DNA of 64,000 nucleotides from Mucilaginibacter straminoryzae (GTDB lineage: Bacteria; Bacteroidota; Bacteroidia; Sphingobacteriales; Sphingobacteriaceae): NCBI RefSeq assembly GCF_022953055.1, contig NZ_JALJEJ010000007.1, forward strand, positions 62,001 through 126,000. Reading direction: 5' to 3'. Below are positions 1 through 8,497 of the stretch, one piece after another. The number at the start of each line of letters is the position of its first letter. Position 1 is the first letter of the stretch. Both the position numbers and the translations under genes were made by a program. Below the pieces are notes generated by a model that was not told the DNA's origin, made no database searches, and was given only the letters and a program-made list of their open reading frames with translations.

Positions 1-212
1 ACGGCAAAAAAGAAGTAAGCTCGCCGTTTGAAGTAGCCGGTCCATTAACTGAGGCCCTATTGATGGCAAACCTTGCGGTAAGGGGGCACGACCTGAAAGG
101 CGGCCGGATCAAATACGAATGGGACAATAATGCCATGAAGGTGACCAACTTTGACGATGTGAACAAATACGTAAAACGTGAATATCGCCAGGGCTGGGAA
201 TTAAAAGCCTGA
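1..212 (+). CDS. Gfo/Idh/MocA family oxidoreductase, C-terminal end only
   Basis: Only the last 69 residues are in the window; the reading frame begins at base 3 and the stop is at 210-212. The visible part contains GPLTEALLMANLAVRG, then a Trp/Asn/Met stretch (YEWDNNAMKVTN) and a terminal YRQGWEL. This is the usual tail of bacterial NAD(P)-dependent Gfo/Idh/MocA sugar dehydrogenases with the long C-terminal domain. It lies 46 bp before the next gene on the same strand and probably opens the same sugar-oxidation operon. The nucleotide-binding half is outside the window, so substrate and cofactor cannot be judged. Confidence 0.75.
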   Translation, partial: GKKEVSSPFEVAGPLTEALLMANLAVRGHDLKGGRIKYEWDNNAMKVTNFDDVNKYVKREYRQGWELKA

Positions 213-258
213 TAAACCAATTAACTATAACCAGTAAAACATAGTAATTTATAAAACT

Positions 259-828
259 ATGAACAGAAGAGAAGCAATAGAAAGAGTAGCCTGGCTGCTC
301 GGCGGCACTGTAATCGGTACCGAGTTCTTTATTTCAGGATGTAAGCCTACCAGCAGCAAGGTTGAAGATCTTTTTGACCAGGAGCATGTGGCTTACATGG
401 ACGAAATTGCTGAGACTATTTTACCGCGTACCAAAACACCAGGCGCAAAAGACGCCAAAGTGGGTGCGTTTATGGCGGTAATGGTTCGCGATTGCTATAC
501 ACCGGAAGATCAGAAAACGTTCCTTGACGGTCTAAATAAAATTAATGACGCTACGGACAAAAAGTTCAGCGTTAAATTTATGCAGGCCGACGTTAAGCAA
601 CGCACACAGATTTTAGATGCTTTTGATAAAGAGCAGATGGAATATACCAAAAAGAAGAAAGAGGATGAGCCTAACCACTTTTATCGCATGATAAAGGAGT
701 TAACGCTTTTAGGTTTCTTTACCTCTGAGCCGGGTTGTACGCAGGCACTGCGCTATGTACCGGTTCCGGGTAAATACGACGGAGATTATCCGTACAAAAA
801 AGGTGATAAGGCATTTGCTTTAGCCTAA
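259..828 (+). CDS. Gluconate 2-dehydrogenase subunit 3 family protein (LacC-like small subunit)
   Basis: This 189-residue protein starts with a twin-arginine-like N-terminus (NRREAIERVAWLLGG) and a lipobox-like FISGC, so it is probably exported and may be lipid-anchored. The rest (DEIAETILPRTKTPGAKDAKVGAFM... FYRMIKELTLLGFFTSEPG) fits the gluconate 2-dehydrogenase subunit 3 family. In known systems this small subunit partners a GMC-type flavoprotein and a cytochrome c to oxidise sugars or glycosides at C3 in the periplasm. No GMC subunit is in view; it could lie upstream of the window. The cytochrome at 3174-3626 is a candidate electron acceptor. No clear ribosome binding site precedes the ATG, as is normal in Bacteroidota. 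Confidence 0.75.
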   Translation: MNRREAIERVAWLLGGTVIGTEFFISGCKPTSSKVEDLFDQEHVAYMDEIAETILPRTKTPGAKDAKVGAFMAVMVRDCYTPEDQKTFLDGLNKINDATDKKFSVKFMQADVKQRTQILDAFDKEQMEYTKKKKEDEPNHFYRMIKELTLLGFFTSEPGCTQALRYVPVPGKYDGDYPYKKGDKAFALA

Positions 829-830
829 AT

Positions 831-906
831 GCCTCGCCCCAACCCCTCTCCTAAAGGAGAGGGGGGGTAAAAAAGTCCTCCCTTCTGGGGAGGATTTAGG
901 AGGGGC
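831..906. repeat. Bipartite palindromic (REP-like) intergenic element
   Basis: Two hairpins lie side by side. The first is CCCCTCTCC-TAAA-GGAGAGGGG (843-864); the second has TCCTCCC/GGGGAGGA arms (76-94 of the 800s). Both are enclosed by GCCTCGCCCC at the left and GGAGGGGC at the right, so the whole unit is roughly symmetrical. The same C-rich/G-rich style recurs at 53407-53568. Such elements are scattered between genes in Bacteroidota; the role is unknown, and it may act as an mRNA-stabilising or terminating structure inside the operon. Confidence 0.7.
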
Positions 907-929
907 TCTTTTTAATTATATCTAACTGA

Positions 930-2081
930 ATGAAACTACGACTTGGAATGATAGGCGGCGGACAAGGTGCTTTTATAGGTGCCGTACACCGCATTGCCGC
1001 CCGTATTGACGATCAGTATGAATTAGTATGCGGCGCGTTCAGCAGCGACCCTGCAAAGGCAAAAGCCAGCGGGATTGCGTTAGGACTAAACGAAGACCGC
1101 ATTTATGGTTCATATAAAGAACTCATCGAAAAAGAAAAGCAACTTCCCGAAGACGAGCGTGTACAGGTAATCAGTATTGTAACGCCTAACCACGTTCACT
1201 TCGAACCGGCCAAATTAGCCTTAGAGAATGGCTTTAACGTCGTGTTGGATAAACCCATGACCTTCTCACTCGCCGAAGCTAAAGAGCTGAAAAAAGTAGT
1301 GGAAAGCGGTGGCAAACAATTTTGTTTAACGCATACCTATACCGGCTACCCCATGGTGAAAGAGGCGAAGCAGTTGGTGAAGTCTGGCAAGCTGGGGAAA
1401 ATCCGAAAGGTTTATGTAGAGTATCCGCAGGGCTGGTTAAGTACCTTTCTTGAAGGTGAGGATAATAAGCAGGCATCATGGCGCACAGATCCGGGTAAAA
1501 GCGGGATTGCAGGCGCTATGGGCGATATCGGTACCCATGCTTTTAACCTGGCCGAATATGTAAGTGGTTTAAGCGTAACGCAACTTTGTGCCGATATCAA
1601 CATCGTAGTAGAAGGCCGCAAGCTGGACGACGATGGCGCGGTTCTCTTGAAATTTGACAACGGCGCCAGTGGCGTGCTGATGGCTACCCAAATAGCAGCA
1701 GGCGAAGAAAATAATGTTAAAGTACGCGTTTACGGTGAAAAAGGCGGCCTGGAATGGCAGCAGGTCGATGCTAATTCTTTGGTAGTGAAATGGAGCGATA
1801 AGCCGGCCGAAATCTGGCGTACAGGTGGTGGCTATACCAGCAGTTTCGCACAGCATAATACACGCACACCATCCGGTCACCCCGAAGGTTATCTGGAAGC
1901 ATTTGCCAACCTTTACCGCAATTTTGCATTAACTGTTAAGGCCGGTTTGGAAGGCAAGCAACCTGAACCGGAGTGGCTCGACTTCCCGGGTGTAGAGGAA
2001 GGCGTACGCGGGATGGCATTTACCGAAAATGTAATTGCATCAGGTAAGTCAGACCAAAAATGGACACCATTTACAATCTAA
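930..2081 (+). CDS. Gfo/Idh/MocA family oxidoreductase
   Basis: A 383-residue enzyme with an N-terminal Rossmann fold (LRLGMIGGGQGAFIGAVHR, glycine-rich NAD(P) loop at about residues 8-14) and the family's VTPNHVHFEPAKLAL and EKPMT-like DKPMTFSLAEA segment carrying the conserved Lys-Pro. The C-terminal domain includes GDIGTHAFNLAEYVSG, a His in the usual active-site region. There is no signal peptide, so it is cytosolic, unlike the isomerases downstream. Family members oxidise or reduce sugars and sugar derivatives; the substrate here is inferred from context to be a glycoside or keto-sugar. It is followed after 7 bp by the next gene, indicating co-transcription. Confidence 0.85.
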   Translation: MKLRLGMIGGGQGAFIGAVHRIAARIDDQYELVCGAFSSDPAKAKASGIALGLNEDRIYGSYKELIEKEKQLPEDERVQVISIVTPNHVHFEPAKLALENGFNVVLDKPMTFSLAEAKELKKVVESGGKQFCLTHTYTGYPMVKEAKQLVKSGKLGKIRKVYVEYPQGWLSTFLEGEDNKQASWRTDPGKSGIAGAMGDIGTHAFNLAEYVSGLSVTQLCADINIVVEGRKLDDDGAVLLKFDNGASGVLMATQIAAGEENNVKVRVYGEKGGLEWQQVDANSLVVKWSDKPAEIWRTGGGYTSSFAQHNTRTPSGHPEGYLEAFANLYRNFALTVKAGLEGKQPEPEWLDFPGVEEGVRGMAFTENVIASGKSDQKWTPFTI

Positions 2082-2088
2082 TCTAACT

Positions 2089-3141
2089 ATGGTAACAATC
2101 AAAGGACCCGCTTTATTCATCGCACAATTTATTGGTGATAAAGCACCTTTTAATGATCTGCGTTCAATTGCAGAGTGGGCCGGAAGCCTTGGTTTTAAAG
2201 GTTTACAATTACCCACACTGGATCCACGCTTTATAGACCTGCAAAAGGCTGCCGAGAGCAAAACTTATGCAGATGAAGTTAAAGGGATTGTACAGGAAGC
2301 AGGCCTGGAGATCACCGAGCTGTCTACACACTTGCAAGGGCAATTAGTAGCGGTTAATCCGGTTTATGACGATCTGTTCGACGGCTTTGCACCGGAATCT
2401 GTCCGGAAAAACCCTAAAGCAAGACAGGAATGGGCAGTGCAGCAGGTTAAATATGCGGCTAAAGCTTCCCAGAATTTAGGCCTTACTGCCAGCGTTACCT
2501 TCAGCGGTGCGTTTGCCTGGCCTTTTGTATATCCGTGGCCACAGCGCCCGGCAGGTATGGTAGATGCAGCCTTTACCGAATTAGGCAAACGCTGGACACC
2601 AATCCTGGATTACTATGAAGAATGCGGTATCGACTGTTGCTATGAAACGCATGCAGGGGAGGACATCCATGATGGCATCACCTTCGAAATGTTCCTGGAT
2701 AATGTAAATAATCATAAACGCGCAAACTTGCTGTATGATCCTTCTCACTTTATTTTACAGTGCCTGGATTACCTGGAGTATATCGACATCTACCACGAAC
2801 GCATTAAAATGATGCACGTGAAAGATGCTGAATTTAATCCAACCGGCAGACAGGGCGTTTACGGCGGTTACCAGAACTGGATAGACCGTGCCGGTCGTTT
2901 CCGTTCATTGGGCGATGGCCAGGTGAATTTTAAAGCCATATTTAGCAAATTAGCACAATACGATTTTCCTGGATGGGCCGTGTTGGAGTGGGAGTGCGCT
3001 TTAAAGCATCCGGAGGATGGTGCTCGTGAAGGAGCTCAATTCATTAAAGATCATATCATCCACGTAACTGACCGTGTATTTGATGATTTTGCAGCATCAG
3101 GCATTGATGACGCATTAAACAGAAAAGCATTAGGAATTTAA
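2089..3141 (+). CDS. Sugar phosphate isomerase/epimerase (AP-endonuclease-2-like TIM barrel)
   Basis: A 350-residue protein starting VTIKGPALFIAQF after the initiator Met. I chose the ATG at 2089 because the upstream in-frame extension would overlap the previous gene and reads as low-quality sequence. Metal-ligand regions of the xylose-isomerase-like TIM barrel are visible: CCYETHAGEDIHDG, LLYDPSHFILQ, IKMMHVKDAEF and WAVLEWECA. It has no signal peptide, so it works in the cytosol alongside the preceding oxidoreductase. The likely job is isomerisation or epimerisation of an oxidised sugar intermediate; the exact substrate cannot be read from sequence. Confidence 0.85.
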   Translation: MVTIKGPALFIAQFIGDKAPFNDLRSIAEWAGSLGFKGLQLPTLDPRFIDLQKAAESKTYADEVKGIVQEAGLEITELSTHLQGQLVAVNPVYDDLFDGFAPESVRKNPKARQEWAVQQVKYAAKASQNLGLTASVTFSGAFAWPFVYPWPQRPAGMVDAAFTELGKRWTPILDYYEECGIDCCYETHAGEDIHDGITFEMFLDNVNNHKRANLLYDPSHFILQCLDYLEYIDIYHERIKMMHVKDAEFNPTGRQGVYGGYQNWIDRAGRFRSLGDGQVNFKAIFSKLAQYDFPGWAVLEWECALKHPEDGAREGAQFIKDHIIHVTDRVFDDFAASGIDDALNRKALGI

Positions 3142-3173
3142 TTAATCAGAACAACACACTATAATAATACATC

Positions 3174-3626
3174 ATGAAAAAGTCTTTCATCATTCTATCT
3201 ATCTCGGCTATCGCAGTTGCATTTGCTTCATGCGGCGGCAGTTCAAATCATTCAGAAGGTGATACTACCGCGGCAACTAATCAAACTGCGGTTGCACATA
3301 ATTCAGATGCCGTTCAGGAAACTACGGCTACTAATAACGGTGCAGAAAAAACAGGTGCTTCAGAGGTAAAGGCATCTGATGCTAAAGGTGCACAACTGAT
3401 CAGCAAGAATGACTGCTTAACCTGTCATAAAGAACACGATAAACTGATTGGCCCAGCTTATGCAGACGTAGCTAAGAAATACACAGATAAAGATGTAGAC
3501 ATGCTGGCTGACAAGGTAATTAAAGGTGGTGCAGGTAACTGGGGCCAGATTGCCATGACACCGCATCCAAATCTTTCTCAGGAGGATGCGAAAGAAATGG
3601 TAAAATATATTCTTTCTATTAAATAG
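3174..3626 (+). CDS. Secreted mono-haem c-type cytochrome (lipoprotein)
   Basis: 150 residues. The first 20 form a lipoprotein signal ending FASC (Cys20). A low-complexity Ser/Thr/Asn/Ala linker runs to about residue 70. The haem motif is CLTCH (Cys81, Cys84, His85), and Met128 in IAMTPHP is the likely sixth ligand; the domain ends with the family's typical AKEMVKYILS helix. It fits a periplasmic class I cytochrome c that accepts electrons from a sugar dehydrogenase (LacB-like role), which matches the small-subunit gene at 259. Position inside the sugar cluster supports this; direct partner identity is inference. Confidence 0.88.
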   Translation: MKKSFIILSISAIAVAFASCGGSSNHSEGDTTAATNQTAVAHNSDAVQETTATNNGAEKTGASEVKASDAKGAQLISKNDCLTCHKEHDKLIGPAYADVAKKYTDKDVDMLADKVIKGGAGNWGQIAMTPHPNLSQEDAKEMVKYILSIK

Positions 3627-3657
3627 CAATAAAACTAACCAATTAAAACCTTTAATA

Positions 3658-4914
3658 ATGAAGTTTAGCACCACAGTCAGACTATCGGTCATGATGTTCC
3701 TGGAATTTTTTATCTGGGGCGCATGGTTCGTTACGATGGGTACTTACCTAACCAAAACACTTAACGCTTCAGATTTTCAGAACGCCGAAGCCTATGCTAC
3801 GCAATCCTTCGGAGCTATACTTGCGCCATTTATTATCGGTTTAATTGCGGATAAGTTTTTTTCGGCCCAAAAAATATTGGGTGTTTTGCACCTGGTTGGT
3901 GCGGCAGCGCTTTATTACGCTACTACGCTGTCAAACTTTAACGGCTTTTACCCCATCATCTTCATCTATATGGTGGTTTACATGCCTACCCTGGCCTTAG
4001 TAAACTCGGTATCATTTAAACAAATGACCAACCCGAGCAAACAGTTTCCGCCGATACGCGTGTTGGGTACCTTGGGGTGGATTGTTGCCGGTTTAACCAT
4101 CGGTTGGTTAGGTTGGGAAAAGTCGGGTACTTTGGTGTTGACATTTAAAATGGCTGCGGTAGCTTCCCTTATTTTAGGTTTGTTCAGCTTTACTTTACCG
4201 GATACACCTCCGGCTAAGAAAGGACAGAAGACAAGTTTCCGTGAAATTATGGGTCTGGATTCTATCGGCATGTTGAAAAATCCTTCATACCTGGTGTTTT
4301 TCCTTGGTTCAATCGCTATTTGTGTGCCGTTGGCGTTCTACTATAACTTCACCAATCCGTTTCTGAACGAGATTGGGATGCAGGGGGCTGCAGCTAAGCA
4401 ATCCTTCGGGCAAATATCAGAGCTTGTCTTTATGGCAATCATGCCATTCTTCTTTGTAAGGTTAGGTGTTAAAAAGATGCTGGCCTTTGGTATGCTGGCC
4501 TGGGCTTTACGCTATGTGTTTTTCGCTTACGGCAATATCGGATCCAATTATTGGATGCTGATCTTAGGTATCGTGATGCACGGTATCTGTTACGATTTCT
4601 TTTTCGTAACGGGCCAGATCTATACCGATAATCTTGCCGGCGAAAAGTTCAAAAGTGCAGCACAAGGTTTCATCACCCTGGCAACTTACGGTGTAGGTAT
4701 GTTGATCGGCTCATACATTTCTGGTCCGATCGTAGATTCTTACAAAACAAGCGCAACTTCTCACGACTGGCAGCATATCTGGTTAATTCCAGCAGCTATC
4801 GCGGTTGCGGTGTTAGTGATGTTCCTGTTGTTCTTCCGCGATAAGAATAAAGTAGAGGATAAGCCCGGGCTGAACCTTGATGAACCACAGGCAGACGTAC
4901 GCGTAGAAGTATAA
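3658..4914 (+). CDS. MFS permease of the nucleoside:H+ symporter (NupG/XapB-like) family
   Basis: 418 residues with about twelve hydrophobic segments. The start (MFLEFFIWGAWFVTMGTYL) and AILAPFIIGLIADKFFSAQKIL are characteristic of the NupG family, as are RVLGTLGWIVAGLTIGWLGW and the ISELVFMAIMPFF segment. Relatives in sugar-catabolic clusters of Bacteroidota are often annotated as nucleoside permeases, but their location suggests uptake of sugars, sugar acids or keto-sugars. Here it sits between the cytochrome and the TIM-barrel isomerase genes, so it probably imports the product of periplasmic processing. The hydrophilic tail after about residue 395 has no recognisable feature. Confidence 0.8.
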   Translation: MKFSTTVRLSVMMFLEFFIWGAWFVTMGTYLTKTLNASDFQNAEAYATQSFGAILAPFIIGLIADKFFSAQKILGVLHLVGAAALYYATTLSNFNGFYPIIFIYMVVYMPTLALVNSVSFKQMTNPSKQFPPIRVLGTLGWIVAGLTIGWLGWEKSGTLVLTFKMAAVASLILGLFSFTLPDTPPAKKGQKTSFREIMGLDSIGMLKNPSYLVFFLGSIAICVPLAFYYNFTNPFLNEIGMQGAAAKQSFGQISELVFMAIMPFFFVRLGVKKMLAFGMLAWALRYVFFAYGNIGSNYWMLILGIVMHGICYDFFFVTGQIYTDNLAGEKFKSAAQGFITLATYGVGMLIGSYISGPIVDSYKTSATSHDWQHIWLIPAAIAVAVLVMFLLFFRDKNKVEDKPGLNLDEPQADVRVEV

Positions 4915-4923
4915 AGATTCAAC

Positions 4924-5796
4924 ATGTCACAAAACCGAAGAACGGCTATTAAAAGTATCGTGACCGGAACGGCACTTGTTGCCGCATCAGGCGTGTTGGG
5001 TGCTGTTGAAGCTTGCGCTTCGGAAAGAGCTGCTTTAAAAGGTAATATCAAACATTCCGTTAGCCGCTGGTACGGGCGGATGCCTTTAGATGAACTGTGT
5101 AAAGCAGCTAAGGAAATCGGGATAACCGGTATCGATTTAGCAGGGCCTGAGCAATGGCCTATCTTAAAGCAGTACGGTTTGGATTCGCCAATGTGTAACG
5201 GTGCGGAAATCAACCTTATGGATGGATTTAACGACAAGCGTTTTCACCAGACGCTGATAAAGAGTTATACCGAGATGATCCCGCGGGTAGCTCAGGCCGG
5301 GTATAAAAACCTGATCTGTTTTAGCGGGAGCCGTCGCGGCATGAGTAACGAGGAAGGCTGGAACAATTGCGTAACCGGCTTGAAATCATTAGTGGCGTTA
5401 GCTGAAAAACACAAGGTAACCCTGGTGATGGAACTGCTGAACAGCAAGATCGACCATAAGGATTACATGTGCGACAGGGTAGAATGGGGTGCTGAGCTGG
5501 CTAAAAGGATTTCCTCAGAAAACTTTAAACTGCTCTTTGATATCTATCACATGCAGATAGACGAAGGGGATATTATTCGCAACATCAGGGATAATCACCA
5601 GTACATCGCCCATTATCATACCGGTGGTGTGCCGGGCAGGGGCGAGATAGACGATACGCAGGAATTGTACTATCCGGCGGTTATGAAAGCTATTGTGGCA
5701 ACCGGCTTTAAAGGCTATGTGGCACAGGAGTTTTCGCCGAAACAACCCGATAAGATCGGGTCGCTGAGAAAGGCAATACAAATCTGCGACGTATAA
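4924..5796 (+). CDS. Tat-exported hydroxypyruvate-isomerase-like TIM-barrel protein, copy 1
   Basis: 290 residues. The N-terminus (SQNRRTAIKSIVTGTALVAASG) is a twin-arginine signal peptide, so the enzyme should fold in the cytosol and act in the periplasm. The xylose-isomerase-like metal site is visible as Glu170 (VMELLN), Asp206 (LFDIYHMQ), His232 (AHYHTGGVPGR) and Glu269 (AQEF). The GVPGR sequence is typical of hydroxypyruvate isomerase relatives. It begins 9 bp after the permease stop and is followed 28 bp later by a close paralogue. The true substrate is probably a keto- or oxidised sugar rather than hydroxypyruvate; this is inference from export and neighbours. Confidence 0.82.
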   Translation: MSQNRRTAIKSIVTGTALVAASGVLGAVEACASERAALKGNIKHSVSRWYGRMPLDELCKAAKEIGITGIDLAGPEQWPILKQYGLDSPMCNGAEINLMDGFNDKRFHQTLIKSYTEMIPRVAQAGYKNLICFSGSRRGMSNEEGWNNCVTGLKSLVALAEKHKVTLVMELLNSKIDHKDYMCDRVEWGAELAKRISSENFKLLFDIYHMQIDEGDIIRNIRDNHQYIAHYHTGGVPGRGEIDDTQELYYPAVMKAIVATGFKGYVAQEFSPKQPDKIGSLRKAIQICDV

Positions 5797-5824
5797 ATAT
5801 TTTCAGATCAATTAAACGACGATA

Positions 5825-6715
5825 ATGTCAGAGCATCTAAACAGAAGAAACGTAATAAAAAGTATGGTAGCCGGAACTGCAGCTATTGCTGCCTCGGGGT
5901 CGCTCTCGTCTTTCACTACAGAGCAACAGCAAGCGCAACAATCAGGTGCCCTTAAAGGCAATATCAACCATTCGGCTTGCCGCTGGTGTTATAATGATAT
6001 TCCTTTAGAGCAGCTTTGCGCTGAAGGTAAAAAGATTGGCCTGAAAGGGATAGACCTGGTAGGGCCGAAAGAATGGCCTGTACTGAAGCAGCATGGTTTG
6101 CATTCAACCATGTGTAACGGCGCAGAAATTAACCTGACAGATGGATTTGGCGATAAGCGTTTCCACGAACAGTTGATAAAGAATTATACAGAAATGATCC
6201 CCCTGGTAGCAAAAGCAGGTTATACCAATCTGATTTGTTTCAGCGGCAGCAAACGCGGCAAAAGCGACGAGGAAGGATGGAACAATTGTGTAGAAGGCCT
6301 GCAGAAATTAACGCCGCTGGCTGAAAAACACAAAGTTGTTCTGGTAATGGAATTGCTGAACAGCAAGGTAGACCATAAAGATTACCAGTGCGACCGCACC
6401 TGGTGGGGCGCAGAACTGGCGAAGAAATTAGGTTCAGAGAATTTTAAGCTGCTGTATGACATTTACCACATGCAGATAGACGAAGGCGATGTGATCCGCA
6501 ATATCCAGGATTATCACCCATACATTGCGCACTATCATACCGGTGGTGTACCCGGCCGTCATGAGATTGATGATAGCCAGGAACTATTCTATCCGGCTAT
6601 TATGCGTGCGATCTTGAAAACAGGATTTAAGGGATTTGTCGCCCAGGAATTCATTCCGACAGAGAAAGATAAACTGGCTGCATTGAAAAGATGTGTGCAG
6701 ATCTGCGACGTTTAA
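5825..6715 (+). CDS. Tat-exported hydroxypyruvate-isomerase-like TIM-barrel protein, copy 2
   Basis: 296 residues, a tandem paralogue of the preceding gene. The two are alike along their whole length (shared blocks include CNGAEINL, EEGWNNC, VMELLNSK and AHYHTGGVPGR), with the same metal ligands. It also has a twin-arginine signal (NRRNVIKSMVAGTAAIAASG), followed by a short Gln-rich insert absent from copy 1. Copy 1 has SRWYGRMP where this copy has CRWCYNDIP near the start of the barrel, so the two may differ in substrate or partner. Same operon, no internal terminator seen. Confidence 0.82.
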   Translation: MSEHLNRRNVIKSMVAGTAAIAASGSLSSFTTEQQQAQQSGALKGNINHSACRWCYNDIPLEQLCAEGKKIGLKGIDLVGPKEWPVLKQHGLHSTMCNGAEINLTDGFGDKRFHEQLIKNYTEMIPLVAKAGYTNLICFSGSKRGKSDEEGWNNCVEGLQKLTPLAEKHKVVLVMELLNSKVDHKDYQCDRTWWGAELAKKLGSENFKLLYDIYHMQIDEGDVIRNIQDYHPYIAHYHTGGVPGRHEIDDSQELFYPAIMRAILKTGFKGFVAQEFIPTEKDKLAALKRCVQICDV

Positions 6716-6762
6716 CAGAAACCAATTAAAGTACTAAGTTATAAATCAAAACTAAGGATAAA

Positions 6763-7626
6763 ATGACGACGAGAAGAGGATTCTTGGCACAGGCGGGTTT
6801 AATGACCGCAGGTGCGCTGATAGCTCCAGAGTTTCTGAGCGCTAAAGGAAAAGCTGTGGCAGGTTTGCAGTTATACACACTTCGCGAACAGCTGCCAAAA
6901 GATGTAAAAGGCGTAATTGCCAAAGTGGCGGCTGCTGGTTACAAAGAAGTAGAAACCTTTGGTTACAGTAAAGAAAACGGCTTTTGGGGTTTAAGTGCAC
7001 CGGAGTTTTCTAAGTTGTTGAAATCACACGGGCTTACTTCGCCAAGCGGACACTATGGGGTAAACGCCCTGTTCGAGAATGGTTCATTGTCGGAGATTGA
7101 TGACGCTATTGAAGCAGCTAAGGCTTTGGGTCAAACTTATGTTGTTGTTCCATACATCGATCAGAAATTCCGTGGCGATTTAGATAATATTGTTCAGAAG
7201 GTTAACCTTGCTGCGCAGCATGTAAAGAAAGCGGGCTTAAAGCTGGGCTACCATAACCACGATTTTGAATTTAAAGAAGATGGTGGAAAAATGTTGTACA
7301 CCGCACTGCTTAAAGGTACCACAGCAGCATCTGTAACATTAGAAATGGACCTTTACTGGGTGGTACGCGCAGGACAGGATCCGATTGAGTGGATGACGAA
7401 GTATCCGGGCCGTTTCCGTCTGGTACACGTGAAGGATATGGATAAAGCTGATCGGACACTGAATACCGAAGTAGGTAGCGGCAGCATCGATTATAAAAAG
7501 ATCATTGCTAAGGCAAGAAAATCCGGCGTGGATCATTTCATCGTAGAGCAGGAGAACTTTAAGATAGATCCTTATGTAAGTATTGCCCAGAGCGCGCGTT
7601 ACCTTAAAACTAAATTGTTAGCTTAA
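6763..7626 (+). CDS. Tat-exported sugar phosphate isomerase/epimerase
   Basis: 287 residues. The signal peptide TTRRGFLAQAGLMTAGALIAPEFLSA has a very good twin-arginine motif. The barrel has VAGLQLYTLREQLPKDVKGVI at the start and metal-site segments LGYHNHDFEFKE, VTLEMDLYWVVRAGQDP, RLVHVKDMDK and HFIVEQENF. These are standard for the exported Bacteroidota sugar isomerase/epimerase family found in 3-keto-sugar and similar clusters. The starting Met follows 47 bp of untranslated sequence after the previous gene. The substrate is unknown; a periplasmic oxidised glycoside intermediate is plausible from the cluster. Confidence 0.85.
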   Translation: MTTRRGFLAQAGLMTAGALIAPEFLSAKGKAVAGLQLYTLREQLPKDVKGVIAKVAAAGYKEVETFGYSKENGFWGLSAPEFSKLLKSHGLTSPSGHYGVNALFENGSLSEIDDAIEAAKALGQTYVVVPYIDQKFRGDLDNIVQKVNLAAQHVKKAGLKLGYHNHDFEFKEDGGKMLYTALLKGTTAASVTLEMDLYWVVRAGQDPIEWMTKYPGRFRLVHVKDMDKADRTLNTEVGSGSIDYKKIIAKARKSGVDHFIVEQENFKIDPYVSIAQSARYLKTKLLA

Positions 7627-7638
7627 TTTCTGAAAATC

Positions 7639-8412
7639 ATGAAAGCAAAATATTTACTAACCGCGTTATTAGCCGGGGGCTTTTATATGGCGCAGGCACA
7701 AAACGCAAAACCAGAAGACACCGAAGTTTGGGAACCCGCACCTAAAGTGGTGAACCCAGGTAAAATTAACTTTGCAAGTGCACCTTCTGATGCCATCGTA
7801 TTGTTCGACGGTAAAAACCTTGACCAATGGGTAACGGTTGCTGACCGTAACAAACCGGCAGACTGGATTGTGAAGGGCGATGTCTTGACAGTGAACAAAG
7901 CTTCGGGTAATATTGAAACCAAACAATCTTTCACCAATTACCAGTTGCACATTGAATGGCGCGTTCCGGCCAATATTACCGGTACAGGGCAAGCCCGCGG
8001 TAACAGCGGTATTTTCCTGGCTTCTATAGGTAAGGGAGATGCCGGTTACGAACTGCAGGTATTGGACTCATACGAGAACAAAACCTACGTAAACGGTATG
8101 GCTGGTTCTATTTATAAACAGTTTATCCCGCTGGCAAACCCTGCGCGCAAGCCAGGTGAATGGCAGGCTTACGACGTGATCTGGACTGCTCCTGTATTTA
8201 ACCAGGACGGTTCCCTGAAATCACCTGCACGCGTAACCGTTTTCTTTAACGGTGTGCTGGTACAAAACAATACTACGCTCTTAGGCCCTACACAGTATAT
8301 CGGCAAGCCTTCTTATAGTGTAGTTCATGGCGCAGCGCCAATTAAACTGCAAGCCCATGGCGATAAAAGCGAGCCACTTAGCTTCCGCAATATCTGGGTG
8401 AGGGAATTGTAA
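7639..8412 (+). CDS. DUF1080 (3-keto-disaccharide hydrolase-like) secreted protein
   Basis: 257 residues with a Sec signal (MKAKYLLTALLAGGFYMAQAQ). The DUF1080 beta-sandwich is complete: IVLFDGKNLDQWV at the start, YQLHIEWRVP, GNSGIFLASIG, GYELQVLDSYENKTYVNG, PGEWQAYDVIW and SFRNIWVREL at the end. This fold resembles concanavalin-type lectins; some members have been shown to cleave 3-keto-glycosides by elimination/hydration. That agrees with a cluster holding dehydrogenase-partner and cytochrome genes. It is the last gene of the operon: a terminator follows at once. Confidence 0.87.
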   Translation: MKAKYLLTALLAGGFYMAQAQNAKPEDTEVWEPAPKVVNPGKINFASAPSDAIVLFDGKNLDQWVTVADRNKPADWIVKGDVLTVNKASGNIETKQSFTNYQLHIEWRVPANITGTGQARGNSGIFLASIGKGDAGYELQVLDSYENKTYVNGMAGSIYKQFIPLANPARKPGEWQAYDVIWTAPVFNQDGSLKSPARVTVFFNGVLVQNNTTLLGPTQYIGKPSYSVVHGAAPIKLQAHGDKSEPLSFRNIWVREL

Positions 8413-8433
8413 AAACTTGATTAAGAAATAATG

Positions 8434-8471
8434 AAAGCCGCTGCTACGGGTATGTAGATAGCGGCTTTTTT
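8434..8471 (+). terminator. Intrinsic terminator of the sugar cluster
   Basis: AAAGCCGCT pairs with AGCGGCTTT across an 18-base loop region and is followed by a T run. It lies 22 bp after the DUF1080 stop. Confidence 0.8.
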
Positions 8472-8497
8472 GCGTTTATTCAATACCTTTAGCCCAT

